A stretch of 13,409 nucleotides of DNA from Candidatus Kuenenia stuttgartensis (GTDB lineage Bacteria > Planctomycetota > Planctomycetia > Isosphaerales > Isosphaeraceae). The stretch covers positions 1-13,409 of the forward strand of contig CAMCFM010000058.1 of assembly GCA_945874095.1 (NCBI GenBank). The letters are read 5' to 3'. Made by a program: the position numbers and the translations under genes. The notes below the pieces were generated by a model. That model saw nothing but the letters and a program-made list of their open reading frames with translations. It did not search any database and was not told where the DNA came from. Shown here piece by piece: positions 1 through 10,500 of the stretch. Positions within the stretch are counted from its first letter, which is position 1; each line of letters begins with the position of its first letter.

Positions 1-354
1 TGGATGCTCGATCAAGCCATGGCCACCTTGATCACCGACCTCGACCAGCGTCGCCTCCTCGACTCCACCTTGATCGTCGCCGTTGGAGAGTTCGGCAGAA
101 CTCCAAAAATCAACGAAAAAGCCGGCCGAGATCACTGGAACCCCTGCTATTCCGCCGCCCTGGCTGGTGGAGGGATTCGCGGAGGAGCCTTGATCGGGGC
201 ATCCGATAAACGAGGCGAACATCCAGCCGACAGACCCATCTCGCCCGCTGACCTCGGCGCAACCATCCTCAACAGAATGGGCATCACCGCAGCCAATCTC
301 ACGGACCTAAGCCTCATCCCGCAAGGCATCCCTATTCTGGATATCTTCGGATGA
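1..354 (+). CDS. DUF1501 family protein, C-terminal part (5' end outside the window)
   Basis: The reading frame is open from the first base (TGG ATG ...), so this is the last 117 codons of a gene that starts upstream; the ATG at position 4 is internal. The residues match the C-terminal end of the DUF1501 family, exported proteins abundant in planctomycetes and distantly related in fold to alkaline phosphatases and sulfatases. Visible family hallmarks are G-E-F-G-R-T-P at residues 29-35 of the fragment, G-R-D-H-W at 42-46, a Gly-rich A-G-G-G-I-R-G-G stretch just after, and the ending P-A-D-L-G-A-T-I-L near the C-terminus. The enzymatic activity and substrate of DUF1501 proteins are not established. 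The stop codon overlaps the start of the next gene as ATGA, indicating one transcription unit. Codons are strongly C-ending (ATC, CTC, ACC), unlike the minus-strand genes of this window. Confidence 0.93.
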   Translation, partial: WMLDQAMATLITDLDQRRLLDSTLIVAVGEFGRTPKINEKAGRDHWNPCYSAALAGGGIRGGALIGASDKRGEHPADRPISPADLGATILNRMGITAANLTDLSLIPQGIPILDIFG

Positions 355-1301
355 TCCACCGCTCAACACTCATATTCAGCGCATTACTCCTCTGTAAATC
401 AATAGTTACAGCCGACGAGCCCGTCCACAGCCCCATCGTTCCGGCTCCCACTGTCGCAACCTCGCAAATTCAACTGACTCACGATGGTGCCTTTAAACAT
501 CGCCCTCAATGGCATCCCGACGGCCAGAAACTCTTATTTGCCCGCCACGAAGCCAGTGGCAACTCCATCTTCATCAGAGTCGCTAAAACCGGCGATTTTG
601 ACCACCCAACTCGGCTCGACAAACGCAATGCTCCGGAATATCACGCCACTTACTCTCCCGACGGCAAAAACGTTCTACTCACCGTCATCACTCTCTCAGG
701 CACCCAGGGCAACCTCGATATCGCCATCATGCCAGCCGATGGAACCGCTGAACCGAGAGTTGTCGCTGGCGATCACGACGGCAAACTATCACACCAGGAC
801 TGGCCCTGCTGGCTCCCCGATGGGAAACGCTTCGTCTTCAACTCCACCCATGAAGGCAACCAGGAACTCTACCTGGCCTACGTCGATGGCTCAAAGCCCC
901 TCGAGCGGCTCACCCAAAGCCCTGGCCAGGACGTCCATGCTGCTGCTTCACCTGACGGCAAATTCCTGATCTTCGCAACCGATCGCTGGTCGGGCCTGGA
1001 ACTCGCTCGCCTCGATCTGGATGACCGAAAAATCACTCGAATCACCACCAGCCCAGGGCTCGACGATTATCCCTCCATTTCACCCGACTCCAAAAAATGG
1101 GTCTTCGTCTCCAACAGGTCGGGAAATCCCGACATCTGGATCAGCGATTTCAACGGCCTCTCTGAAAATTTGACCCGCTCGAAAACTCCCGATTTTTTCC
1201 CAGTCTTCACTCCCGACGGAAAACAAGTCACTTACATTTCTGGTCAACATGGGCAAACCAATATCTATTCCATGCCCATTCCTCAATCATGGCTAAAATA
1301 G
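351..1301 (+). CDS. Exported PD40/TolB-like six-bladed beta-propeller protein
   Basis: A 316-residue protein starting at an ATG that overlaps the DUF1501 stop (ATGA), so probably translated by coupling; no strong Shine-Dalgarno is visible. Residues 1-21 form a signal peptide with likely cleavage after V-T-A21; the Cys at 15 is not in a good lipobox. The rest carries six PD40 (WD40-like/TolB) motifs of the type x-x-P-D-G-K-x-h-h-F at residues 54-63, 101-110, 154-163, 199-208, 243-252 and 286-295, spaced 43-53 residues apart; the fifth has Ser for Gly. Six repeats predict one closed six-bladed propeller occupying nearly the whole mature protein. Such propellers usually bind proteins or carbohydrates. 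The closest known architecture is the TolB propeller, but the TolB N-terminal domain is absent, so this is not TolB itself. It presumably works with the DUF1501 protein outside the cytoplasmic membrane (inferred from the operon). Confidence 0.9.
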   Translation: MIHRSTLIFSALLLCKSIVTADEPVHSPIVPAPTVATSQIQLTHDGAFKHRPQWHPDGQKLLFARHEASGNSIFIRVAKTGDFDHPTRLDKRNAPEYHATYSPDGKNVLLTVITLSGTQGNLDIAIMPADGTAEPRVVAGDHDGKLSHQDWPCWLPDGKRFVFNSTHEGNQELYLAYVDGSKPLERLTQSPGQDVHAAASPDGKFLIFATDRWSGLELARLDLDDRKITRITTSPGLDDYPSISPDSKKWVFVSNRSGNPDIWISDFNGLSENLTRSKTPDFFPVFTPDGKQVTYISGQHGQTNIYSMPIPQSWLK

Positions 1302-1314
1302 AGTTTTTATTTTA
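1294..1314. terminator. Weak candidate bidirectional terminator between convergent genes
   Basis: The two convergent genes end only 29 bases apart. The stop region holds a perfect 7-base inverted repeat, TAAAATA at 1294-1300 and TATTTTA at 1308-1314, with a 7-base loop that includes a T run. The stem is entirely A/T, so the hairpin would be weak, and it overlaps the stop codon of the propeller gene. No GC-rich intrinsic terminator is present. It may be chance in AT-rich sequence. Confidence 0.15.
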
Positions 1315-1330
1315 TCAGAATTATTTCACT

Positions 1331-4300
1331 TTATCGATCTGTTTCAAGAACGGTAACGGCAGATTTGCGAATCTGGTAATATGCTAGAAACGTAACCGCA
1401 AAAATAATCGAGACTGAAATCCTCCGCTTCAATTCACTCCATAAAACCCAGTCTCTAACGATGGAGTGATAGAAACTCGGCTCAACGGCCTCTTCTCGAT
1501 CCGAATGGACATATCTATAAAACTTCCACGAGCCTACATGACTCAGTACAAGGCTGTCGACATATTTCTGAGCACTTGATTCGTCCTTATCAGTCTGACG
1601 AGTTCCAGAGACCAATTGCAGCGAACTCTTCAACAAGGAAAGGTCCTCTGGAATCGCTTGTGAATATTTGGCCATCCGACGAATCCGCTGATCTTTAGAA
1701 ATCTCTCTCCAACCCGAGTTAACATCCAATTGTTTTGGATCTGGAGACTGCTCCATTCCAGAATAATCTCCAGATAGCCATTCGCTGAGCGATATCTGCT
1801 TTAAATCGGATTCTTCGTTTGGGAACTCGACATCCCTTACAGCCATCACAATAGGATTTGATCTATCTATAAGAAATCGCTCGCGGATAGATTTCAGAAA
1901 TTCTGCCAATCGGCTTCCCTCAATTTGACTGATCATTAATAAATCCGCCCCAGCATGATTTGCTTCAACGGATACAACTTTTCGACTCATCACCGTCTCA
2001 CATCCTATAATCTTGTCACCCACTGAAGCGTAAATCAATCGGCCAAGTGAATCGCCCCATTTGAAATCACTTGTGCCATCCGAATGAATTTTTATTCTCA
2101 TGGTCGCATGGTAAAGTCCTTGTCCAGAGCGATCAATCAGAAGATCTTCCAGAACCATCCCAGATCCCAGTTGTTTGTCATTACGAGTTGCATTCTTTTT
2201 AAAAGCTATGGAAAGATTGCCATTTGTCGACTTAAACTCCCACTTGCGACTCTCCCAGAATTCGGTATTATCTGCATCAGGATTTCGAATTGCGGTCAGA
2301 CCATTCTCAACGATTTTCTCAATCTTCAGAAAATCTGTCTTGAAACCACTCAGCGACACCGACTTTTCCACCCTACCACGTCCCAGCGGAACAATATCAG
2401 GCAAAACGAATGGTGATTCGGAATCCACCGGAAATTCACGGCTTAACTTAACACGCACGACACCAAATGCAGCGCGTTTCCGTGTAATGATGATTTGCGA
2501 TTGGTTACCTGTATGTTGCATCCTCGTATCGAAATCACTCGAATTGTCCAATTCAATTTTATAATCCAATGAGGCTGGATTTGTTCGAAGATATATCGAA
2601 CTGAGTGGCCCAGAGATCGGATCATATTCAACCTCGCACTTCCATTGGATTTTATTCGAATGAATTCCTAATTCATGATTGATCTGAACCTTGCTGAAAG
2701 TCTCTGACACGTTCCATTGCACCTGAGGAAGTGGCTGATCACCTTCAAATTGATAAAGCCATCGCTTCAGATTGGCAGGTGTATCAGGATCCCGAATCTC
2801 ACCAAGATTCTTAAGCACATCACTCCCATGCTTTAATGGTGTTGGCCAAATCGTTGATTCTTTTTCCACCTCCTGCTCAACAATCAACCGACCAGGCGGT
2901 TTGATCTGCCCATCAATCAATGGCCATGGTAATGCCATGGGTAGAGTTAAACCCGTCCCGCTTTTGGAATCAACAGTCTCAAAAGTTGTCATCGTATCCA
3001 CCTCAATCCTTAATGCTTTCCGTTTCCGTACATCAAATCGGACATAAAATTGCCCCGGCTTGTCCTGAACCACCCCCCAGTCCAATAATCCGATCGCCCT
3101 CACTGAAACCGCTTTTGATTGAGCTCCTAAATCAATTAGAATCGGTTTGATTTCAAGGAGTTCAGATTCAGAGGATTGATCGATGACAAACTGACCTGAA
3201 ATAGTTGACTTCTGAAGCAACAGGCGAGCCTGAACCACACGATCGATATGCGGGACTTCTGGCCTGAATTGAAATTCCGCCTCTTCCCAGTGATCTATAA
3301 TCGAAGTCTGCTGAGATTTCAACTGCCCTGGAACCAGAAGTCCCCAGAGCTTGTCATCCACGTCCTGATTACCAATAGTCGATGCAAGAGGTCCCCAGTC
3401 GCCGGCCATAACGTCACTCTTTACCCAGCGAATAATCGCTTTATCTCCATATTCTGAACCACGAATGACTACCCCCTGAAGACTATATTTATCGATCAGG
3501 TTTGCCATCTGCAATATTTCCAATTCAAAAAAGTCCGCCGTTCGATCAGGTATAATTGACCAGTTTAAATGATTCGAGACAGAATCATCAGCAGGAATCG
3601 CTCGACATTGAGAAGTCCCCAGAAGAAAATGTGTCGCCGGCATCTCAATCTTGTACTGACGATTATCATCACCTGAACCGTTTCTATTCACGGGAATTCG
3701 GCAATACCATCTGACCCCATCTGGAGTCCGAACAGCTGTCATTCTTATTAAAACTTCCGTTTTTGTTCGAGAACGTGCATTAAAATCGGATTTTTTGATT
3801 CGGAATTGCTTCAATAGCGAGAATTTTTCCGATTCAATCTGCTTCAAAGGTTGAGACCGGCCTTGACTCTCGAAATACAAACTCTTACTTTGATTTTCAC
3901 CCATTCGAACATCAAAGTTTGAGACGAATGTTGAAAAGATCGTGATCCTAGCAGAAGGTCCGTCGAGTACAGGTCTATAGGTTTTAATCACTCTTAATGT
4001 CCCTTTGGGAGCACCCGACAACTGATATTCTACCAGAGATTTCGCAGGATTGATTCGTAATGGCATTTTCTGACCGTTCCAGAACACTTGCACTGACAAA
4101 CAGTCATCCGATGGTCCAGAAACAAGGAAGCTATTCTTGCCAGCGAAATCTTGATATTCGTAATCGGATTGCAACTGAATCATACCTTTAGGATCGTCTT
4201 TTATCAGATGTGTTGCATTTAGAAACAGACCGCCTGAAAATGGCTCGGACAACCCTTGACTATCAATGAAAGCCTTTGTTCGCTTGAGTTGCTCTGATGT

Positions 4301-7300
4301 CATGATCACTTGTTTAGGACGTATTAAACTCTCCTCAATATTTGAAAACGGCATGACAACATAAATGTTTTCTTGAGCAATTGCGACTGAGTTTACATCT
4401 CTAGAAACGGTGATCACTAGAAGAAGCCCTATGCTATGTGCCGGCTTAATACGCAAAGTCATATTTTTATTTACAACCTTGAATACCACGTACATTATCA
4501 GTATTGCCGCCAACACAATCCACCATGATTTAGAAATTCCATAACTGGCGAGAACCCCAATCGTCATCGCAGTCAGAAACCTTGAAGTCCTCCGCAGATT
4601 CGAATTCCAAGATCGCTTGAATATGACCGCAATGACCAAACCAGTCAAAAAGGCCATACCACTTTCATATGAAATTAATGATTGATATGGAACAGCGATA
4701 ATTTTCGGAGGATTCACATCAGGATTTATACTGGAACTCAGTAAAAAGAGATTCGATGCAACTTTTTGGTAATTCTTATTTGAATCGACTCTCTTGTGAG
4801 ACTCCGTAAATTGAAACTCCCACTCACGCTTCATCTTGTCAATCACTTTCCACGTGGTTTTATTGCAAATCGTATTCATCTCTGGTATAAAAAGCGGTAT
4901 TCCAGAGGTCATACTTTTATCGTCAAGCCGACTCTCCAGATCATAGAAAAGATCCATGTTGATTTGATTCTGAAATGAGCCAGGATTTATTTTCAATCTA
5001 CCACTTTTCATATCTTCAGCATTCACTAGCAAGTCATTTAACAGAATTCTCTGAAGCCGAAAACCATCTGGCTTCGCGATGATGATATTCTGGCTCTCCG
5101 ATTGTCGATAAAGTGTGGAATGAAACCGATACTGGACATGCCCTTTCTCATCTATCAATAGATCGACGTTCTGATTCACCACCGGGAGATTATTCGCCTC
5201 AGTAAATTCTGGTCGAGAAATCGCATTTAAATGCAAGATTTGTTCAAGAGTTTTTGGATCACTGATTTTCTCATAACGAATAATCCCTGCGTATTCCTGT
5301 CGATAATGTGATGATATCACAAGCTCTCTCCTTAATGATTCAATTGCTTTTAACCCAATCTTACCTGCTAGACTTATATCCTCCAAAGGATCAGATCTGT
5401 TCAAAACACTGTTAATCCTCGATTCATTACTGACAAATATGATTGGAGTGCTTTGGGGTATTGACAGCATAAACCTCAGAAATTCTTCTCGCTGAGTCTT
5501 CAAAGAGAACTTGGAAGTTGTATTCGATTTCATGTACGGATCACTTGTATCCATATGTCCAGAAAGGTCTGAATCTCTTTTATCGCTGCCCTTTACTCCA
5601 GATGTCGTTTTCTTTAGCGATTGCATGTCTGATGTCAGACTAGAATCCACTTCTTGTCGAACTTTTAATGCGATGATAGAATCATCTGAGTGATCATGAA
5701 TCAAGTTTACCCACAACAATCTAGGCTCATGACTGACCTTATTCCTGTAGACATTCCATGTGGTACTCAAGGATTTTGGAAAATCCTCCCATGAGGCGAT
5801 TATTCTATAAGACGAATCAGAAGATATTCGATCCTCCACCACCTGTTCAGTACTTAGATCATTTCTTAGCCAGTTCTTAGCTAAAGTGTCAAATGGAACC
5901 GCTTGGGTCCCGCTCACACTTGAAAGAACTCTCCAACGAATCTGCGATCGGTCGCCATGATGCACCATGATCTCTGGTGTGGTTAATTGAACGGGTTGCT
6001 CAGTCCGCTGCAAATCAAGCTTAATTTCAAGGAACCTGCGATCGTACAAACCCTTATCAGGAGGAATTCGAATCTCAATCTCCTGGCCTTTCATCACAAC
6101 ATCCGCATACGACATAGAATCAGCACTATCTTTTTTAATGCTTCGTACCATTGCATAACTACACTTAAGACCTGTCCTCAGGACAAGTTTCAACCGATCT
6201 ACCGACACGGAATCAGGTACACGAAACCTGAGATAGCACTCATCTGAGAGTTCATGAATCACATAATCGACGACCCCACTCCACACCAGTTCTTTAAACT
6301 CAGGCTTAAATTCATATCGAATAGACGACGGATTCTTTGTAAAGAATCGGAAGTGATGACCTGTCTTCTGACCTTCACCTGTCAATCCAGGTAATGTAAT
6401 CAGACCAGGGGTAAAATCGTCGGTAAAACCGCTGATAATCAAGGAGGTTCTGTTATTAAATACATATTCAGACCCAAGAAAACGAGAATTCTCAAGAACG
6501 ATGGCTGGAATCTGATTAACGCCAAAAACCGGGTAAGAACGCTTGATCATAAAAACGATCTCGTGCTTGGAATTCATCACATTTTGAATCAGAAGCTTCT
6601 TTGTTCCATTTATATCTTGTGATGACTCCTCCACACCATCGACCAAATATTCCGATATAAAACAATCATCAGGAATGCGAAAATGGCACTCGAAACGGTC
6701 CGGTGGGCCCCAAATCGAAAGCCTCACAACTCCGGAAAGCGTCTCATTAGTGAGCGTCCATTCTGCCTGAGTTTTACAAATCAGGTTTTGTCGAGCATCT
6801 TGATTCAATTGATCGTTCTTATGAATCCAAAGATCGACTGGTGGTTGTTTCCCAGAAAAGGTCCAAGTCAGATTTTCTGAGGAATGAAGGCTGGCAGATT
6901 TAATCCAGATCCCATTCGTACTCTTTGGAATTTCCTGTTGATTTGCCTCAAGAGATGTAGTACATATATAGTTCGAACTCAGGTTGAGAGCGTAATATGC
7001 AGATTTTGAAGTTGATCCCGAAACGGGATCAATTAACCTTTTGATTCCAGCAACATCGTTTCCAGGAAGTATTCCTACAACCCCATTTGAAGAAACGCCT
7101 AACTGCGAAACGGAAACTTCCTTTAATACATATGAATCCATCTCTTCAGAAATAATAGTGCCAGGCAGAAGAAATTTTGGAGCATTCCCAACATTATCTG
7201 CGCGTTGATATATTGTAGATTCAATAAACAATTGACCTGACTTGGAAACCATTCGATGAGCGACTCGCTCAATGGATTCGTTGGGGTATTCCTGACGCTG

Positions 7301-7585
7301 TTTAATCGTTTTGGAATCAAGAATCAATTGATTCCACTCTTTAAAAGAAATGGACTCAAGCTCAGCACCAGGGCCAAAAACACGATGGATTAATTCATAA
7401 GGAACTTTAAGGATCTGAAAGTTTAACCCATCCATCTGACGATCATTTTTATCAGTTTGAGCATGCGTTGACAAAATAAAACTTGAAATACAATTCATTA
7501 ATAGAAACATGACCACTAGTGCAGCACGCTTTTTATTCAGACAAACAGGTTTGAATCTCGAAAGACTTTTCATAAATAGTATCAT
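1331..7585 (-). CDS. Giant exported membrane-anchored protein of unknown function, apparent fusion of two modules (2084 aa)
   Basis: I do not recognise a characterised family. The start ATG overlaps the stop of the upstream gene as ATGA; a second Met at residue 5 is possible, and neither has a clear Shine-Dalgarno. Residues 1-42 are a signal peptide (Lys/Arg-rich n-region, hydrophobic 21-37, cleavage T-H-A42/Q). Residues 43 to about 965 are long, beta-rich and without obvious repeats. Hydrophobic segments follow at about 970-989, 1003-1018 and 1021-1038, with a positive loop (K-R-S-W-N-S-N-L-R-R) after the first. Then comes a signal-peptide-like stretch from Met1042 to A-I-A1070/Q. Residues 1071 to about 2050 form a second large beta-rich module, closed by one C-terminal membrane segment at 2057-2072 and a short charged tail. 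The positive-inside rule puts both modules outside the cytoplasmic membrane. The arrangement looks like two exported proteins joined in frame. Base composition is AT-rich relative to the plus-strand genes. It is the last gene of the coupled unit. No catalytic motif was recognised. Confidence 0.88.
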   Translation of the reverse strand: MILFMKSLSRFKPVCLNKKRAALVVMFLLMNCISSFILSTHAQTDKNDRQMDGLNFQILKVPYELIHRVFGPGAELESISFKEWNQLILDSKTIKQRQEYPNESIERVAHRMVSKSGQLFIESTIYQRADNVGNAPKFLLPGTIISEEMDSYVLKEVSVSQLGVSSNGVVGILPGNDVAGIKRLIDPVSGSTSKSAYYALNLSSNYICTTSLEANQQEIPKSTNGIWIKSASLHSSENLTWTFSGKQPPVDLWIHKNDQLNQDARQNLICKTQAEWTLTNETLSGVVRLSIWGPPDRFECHFRIPDDCFISEYLVDGVEESSQDINGTKKLLIQNVMNSKHEIVFMIKRSYPVFGVNQIPAIVLENSRFLGSEYVFNNRTSLIISGFTDDFTPGLITLPGLTGEGQKTGHHFRFFTKNPSSIRYEFKPEFKELVWSGVVDYVIHELSDECYLRFRVPDSVSVDRLKLVLRTGLKCSYAMVRSIKKDSADSMSYADVVMKGQEIEIRIPPDKGLYDRRFLEIKLDLQRTEQPVQLTTPEIMVHHGDRSQIRWRVLSSVSGTQAVPFDTLAKNWLRNDLSTEQVVEDRISSDSSYRIIASWEDFPKSLSTTWNVYRNKVSHEPRLLWVNLIHDHSDDSIIALKVRQEVDSSLTSDMQSLKKTTSGVKGSDKRDSDLSGHMDTSDPYMKSNTTSKFSLKTQREEFLRFMLSIPQSTPIIFVSNESRINSVLNRSDPLEDISLAGKIGLKAIESLRRELVISSHYRQEYAGIIRYEKISDPKTLEQILHLNAISRPEFTEANNLPVVNQNVDLLIDEKGHVQYRFHSTLYRQSESQNIIIAKPDGFRLQRILLNDLLVNAEDMKSGRLKINPGSFQNQINMDLFYDLESRLDDKSMTSGIPLFIPEMNTICNKTTWKVIDKMKREWEFQFTESHKRVDSNKNYQKVASNLFLLSSSINPDVNPPKIIAVPYQSLISYESGMAFLTGLVIAVIFKRSWNSNLRRTSRFLTAMTIGVLASYGISKSWWIVLAAILIMYVVFKVVNKNMTLRIKPAHSIGLLLVITVSRDVNSVAIAQENIYVVMPFSNIEESLIRPKQVIMTSEQLKRTKAFIDSQGLSEPFSGGLFLNATHLIKDDPKGMIQLQSDYEYQDFAGKNSFLVSGPSDDCLSVQVFWNGQKMPLRINPAKSLVEYQLSGAPKGTLRVIKTYRPVLDGPSARITIFSTFVSNFDVRMGENQSKSLYFESQGRSQPLKQIESEKFSLLKQFRIKKSDFNARSRTKTEVLIRMTAVRTPDGVRWYCRIPVNRNGSGDDNRQYKIEMPATHFLLGTSQCRAIPADDSVSNHLNWSIIPDRTADFFELEILQMANLIDKYSLQGVVIRGSEYGDKAIIRWVKSDVMAGDWGPLASTIGNQDVDDKLWGLLVPGQLKSQQTSIIDHWEEAEFQFRPEVPHIDRVVQARLLLQKSTISGQFVIDQSSESELLEIKPILIDLGAQSKAVSVRAIGLLDWGVVQDKPGQFYVRFDVRKRKALRIEVDTMTTFETVDSKSGTGLTLPMALPWPLIDGQIKPPGRLIVEQEVEKESTIWPTPLKHGSDVLKNLGEIRDPDTPANLKRWLYQFEGDQPLPQVQWNVSETFSKVQINHELGIHSNKIQWKCEVEYDPISGPLSSIYLRTNPASLDYKIELDNSSDFDTRMQHTGNQSQIIITRKRAAFGVVRVKLSREFPVDSESPFVLPDIVPLGRGRVEKSVSLSGFKTDFLKIEKIVENGLTAIRNPDADNTEFWESRKWEFKSTNGNLSIAFKKNATRNDKQLGSGMVLEDLLIDRSGQGLYHATMRIKIHSDGTSDFKWGDSLGRLIYASVGDKIIGCETVMSRKVVSVEANHAGADLLMISQIEGSRLAEFLKSIRERFLIDRSNPIVMAVRDVEFPNEESDLKQISLSEWLSGDYSGMEQSPDPKQLDVNSGWREISKDQRIRRMAKYSQAIPEDLSLLKSSLQLVSGTRQTDKDESSAQKYVDSLVLSHVGSWKFYRYVHSDREEAVEPSFYHSIVRDWVLWSELKRRISVSIIFAVTFLAYYQIRKSAVTVLETDR

Positions 7586-10500
7586 TTTGAACTTTTGATC
7601 ACCTCAGTGATTTTAGAATCTGGCGCGGTAATTTCAGAATCTAATGATACTGACCAGGCTTGATCAATGATCTGAGAATGAGGAACTTGCAACGAAACAG
7701 CCTGGCTCAGATACTTTAAAACGGTTGAAGGCTCCTTAGGTTTATTTTCCATGACAATCGTCACAATGGGTTGGGAATCTTGATTCGGTCCTACAGAGCT
7801 TTTATCATGATTCCTCCGAAAGAGATTGCATCTAGCAAAAATTAGATGGACGCAAGTTCCAACACTAAATGCCGAAATAAACCAGATATTCACCTTCTCG
7901 TTTAGATACAATGACAAGCATACGGATAAGAAGCCAAGAACGAAGAGGTTTTGAAATCGCTTGTCGACAGTCCATGCGAATACACTTAATAGAGATATGG
8001 TGATTAGAACCACAATAACGCAAGGTATTAAGATGTTTACGAGATAAATGGTGAAAGGCTTGTTTGGATTGACTGATTCATACTTAAAGAGAGATGCATG
8101 ATGGTTCTCGATGACGTTATCATCTGGATGCATTCCGGTAGGCACCATACTTTTGTACAAATCGCCAAATGGATTCAGACAAGGAAAATGATATTCATCA
8201 GCCTCACAAATCAATTGCGATGGAATGAAGTCATTTGCATCACAGTCTTTTGGTAATGGAATTTCTAAACTCCTGGTTGACGTATCATGACGGTATTGAA
8301 TTGCAAGGACGAACCTTTTGGGGGTTTGATTTAAAGGGATCTTATATCCTGAATCTGTTTTTATAATCCCAGTTTCGCGATTCAATATCAGAGAAGAAAA
8401 AGGCTCAAGACCGTTGACGCTTGGAAATGTCAACTCCGTTGCTTCAGATTGAATGGTGTAAAAAACCGAAAGCAGATCAGGTTTATGAGAATCATAAAAT
8501 GACTTAATCTTTTCAACGACACACAACTTTTTAGAATCAAAAGTATTGTGAAACTGAACCCACTCCAGTACCGGTAACTTTTCCAGAATATCTGTCGTAA
8601 CGATCCCAGAAGAGTCTGATTCATTTAACAAGGCCTTTTGCCAACCTGTGATATTTTCTGGTAGAATAATTCTTGAGTTTGATGCCGATTGCACAAGAAT
8701 TCTTCTTGACGCACAATCCCCATTAAGAATCAAGAAGTCCTCTAAATGAATCTTAGGTGCATTATCTGAGCTTTCGATAACGATCTCGTTTATACCATGG
8801 AGCGGCGTATCCATTTTAATCTCGGCAATATCACCATCAAACACCAAAAGGTCGTTACTAGCGTCTCTTTTTCCATTTATTGTAACCTGGTAAGACTCGC
8901 CACGATTTGCCAAATTCTTGTTTTGGATTTTAATGATACTCAACTGACCTGAATCAATCAGACAATCGAATTTATACTTCACTATAATTGATTTTGATTC
9001 AGGCACCAGGCTGATCGATTGATGATATGTCAAATGCGGCGGTGCCTCGGTCGACTTGACTTTAACGGTTTCTGAATCGCTGAATGATTGGTGAAATAAA
9101 CCGTCTCCAGATCGAATCAGATTCGAATTCAACCACGTATCGTTATCTGAGATGGACTGATCCAGGAGCAACGCCAAAGACTTAATCGAGTCTGGTGAGA
9201 TATCGGTCCTGGCCTTAAACATTTTGTCGGTAGTCACGATATTAAATCCAGGTTTGGCGACCAACCACACAATGTTTTGTGAACCCTTAGATTCGGCGAT
9301 TACAGGCGAACTAAAATCAAAGCCTGTTTTTGAATCAATTCTCTGCATATATCTTACTCGAACGATTTGTTTTCCAGAAGGATTTGACGTTTTATTTGGA
9401 GTAATTTTCACATGAACAAATGGAGAATCTTTATCTGAGGGTATTTGGTCATATCCTTCCCATAAATCACGTGGCCCAACAAAAAGAATCTGAGATCCAA
9501 GGCCAAGTTTCAAATGATAATCCGCTGATTTGACCATCTCTCCCAAAAGCTCAATTTCAGTCACGTATTCAACCTGATGATCTCGGACAACACCAATGGT
9601 AAACGACTTTGTAAGAATAGGACTACTCTTTGCACGCACCTTAAAAACGATATTTTGAAGTGTGTCGTTAAACTGAAATGCAGTCAGCGCATTAGATTTC
9701 TTGAGTCGATCAGGTAAATCTCGACTATCAACAGGTATCAGTTGTTGCGAGGCCCCTGTTAGATTAAACCATTTTTCTGGATATTCCAGAGCGATAATAC
9801 CAGATGTAATCGCAGCATCTTTCCAGACAGGTGCTGACCACTGGATTTGACGACTCACAGAGACATGACTGCGATTGGATTCCGAGTAACTTTCTTTTGT
9901 GACAATCTCACAAGTCACTGGATCTTTTTGTGCCAGAAGAAGATTTTCTGGGACTTTAATGGTCATTCGAATTTTACCAGAAGTCAGATTTGAAGCCATC
10001 GACTTCACTGCCTGCCCGTTGATCTGAATATCAGTCACCATGACATCAGCATTAAGATCAAAATGCAACTCTCTGACAAGCCCAGAGATCGGGATAATTT
10101 GCCAAAACTGACGTGTAGAGACAGCATCCGCATCAAGCCTTAGTGAGATTAATCCCCTACATTCAACTTTTTGAGAGTCATCAGACACCAGAAGCGACTG
10201 GCCAAGCCATTTGATATCGATTTTTGATCTTGGAGACAACATGGACGATATTACAAAAGACTTCCGTGTTTCATCGTATTTTAGTGCAAGCTGATCTCGA
10301 TTGTTGGTTGTTGCAAAAAGCACATTTTCAGGAACTTCCATCATAAATGAAGTGCTTGGAGACTCTGGTATGGAAAACAGGATCCGTTTCGTGGATCGAT
10401 CCGAAATGACATCCAAAGCAATACGGACTTCAATTTTATGGACACCAACATTTTCAGTCTGCACTGCCCAGCTTTTATCTTTTATCGTAGTTGCAATCAT

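Noticed and set aside
351..414. Lipoprotein signal at Cys15 of the propeller protein
   Set aside because: The residues before Cys are L-L-L, which do not fit a lipobox (needs Gly/Ala/Ser at -1); ordinary cleavage after V-T-A fits better.
484..969. A 161-codon plus-strand frame inside the propeller gene
   Set aside because: Low-complexity Ser/Thr/Pro-rich shadow in another frame of a gene with six clear PD40 motifs.
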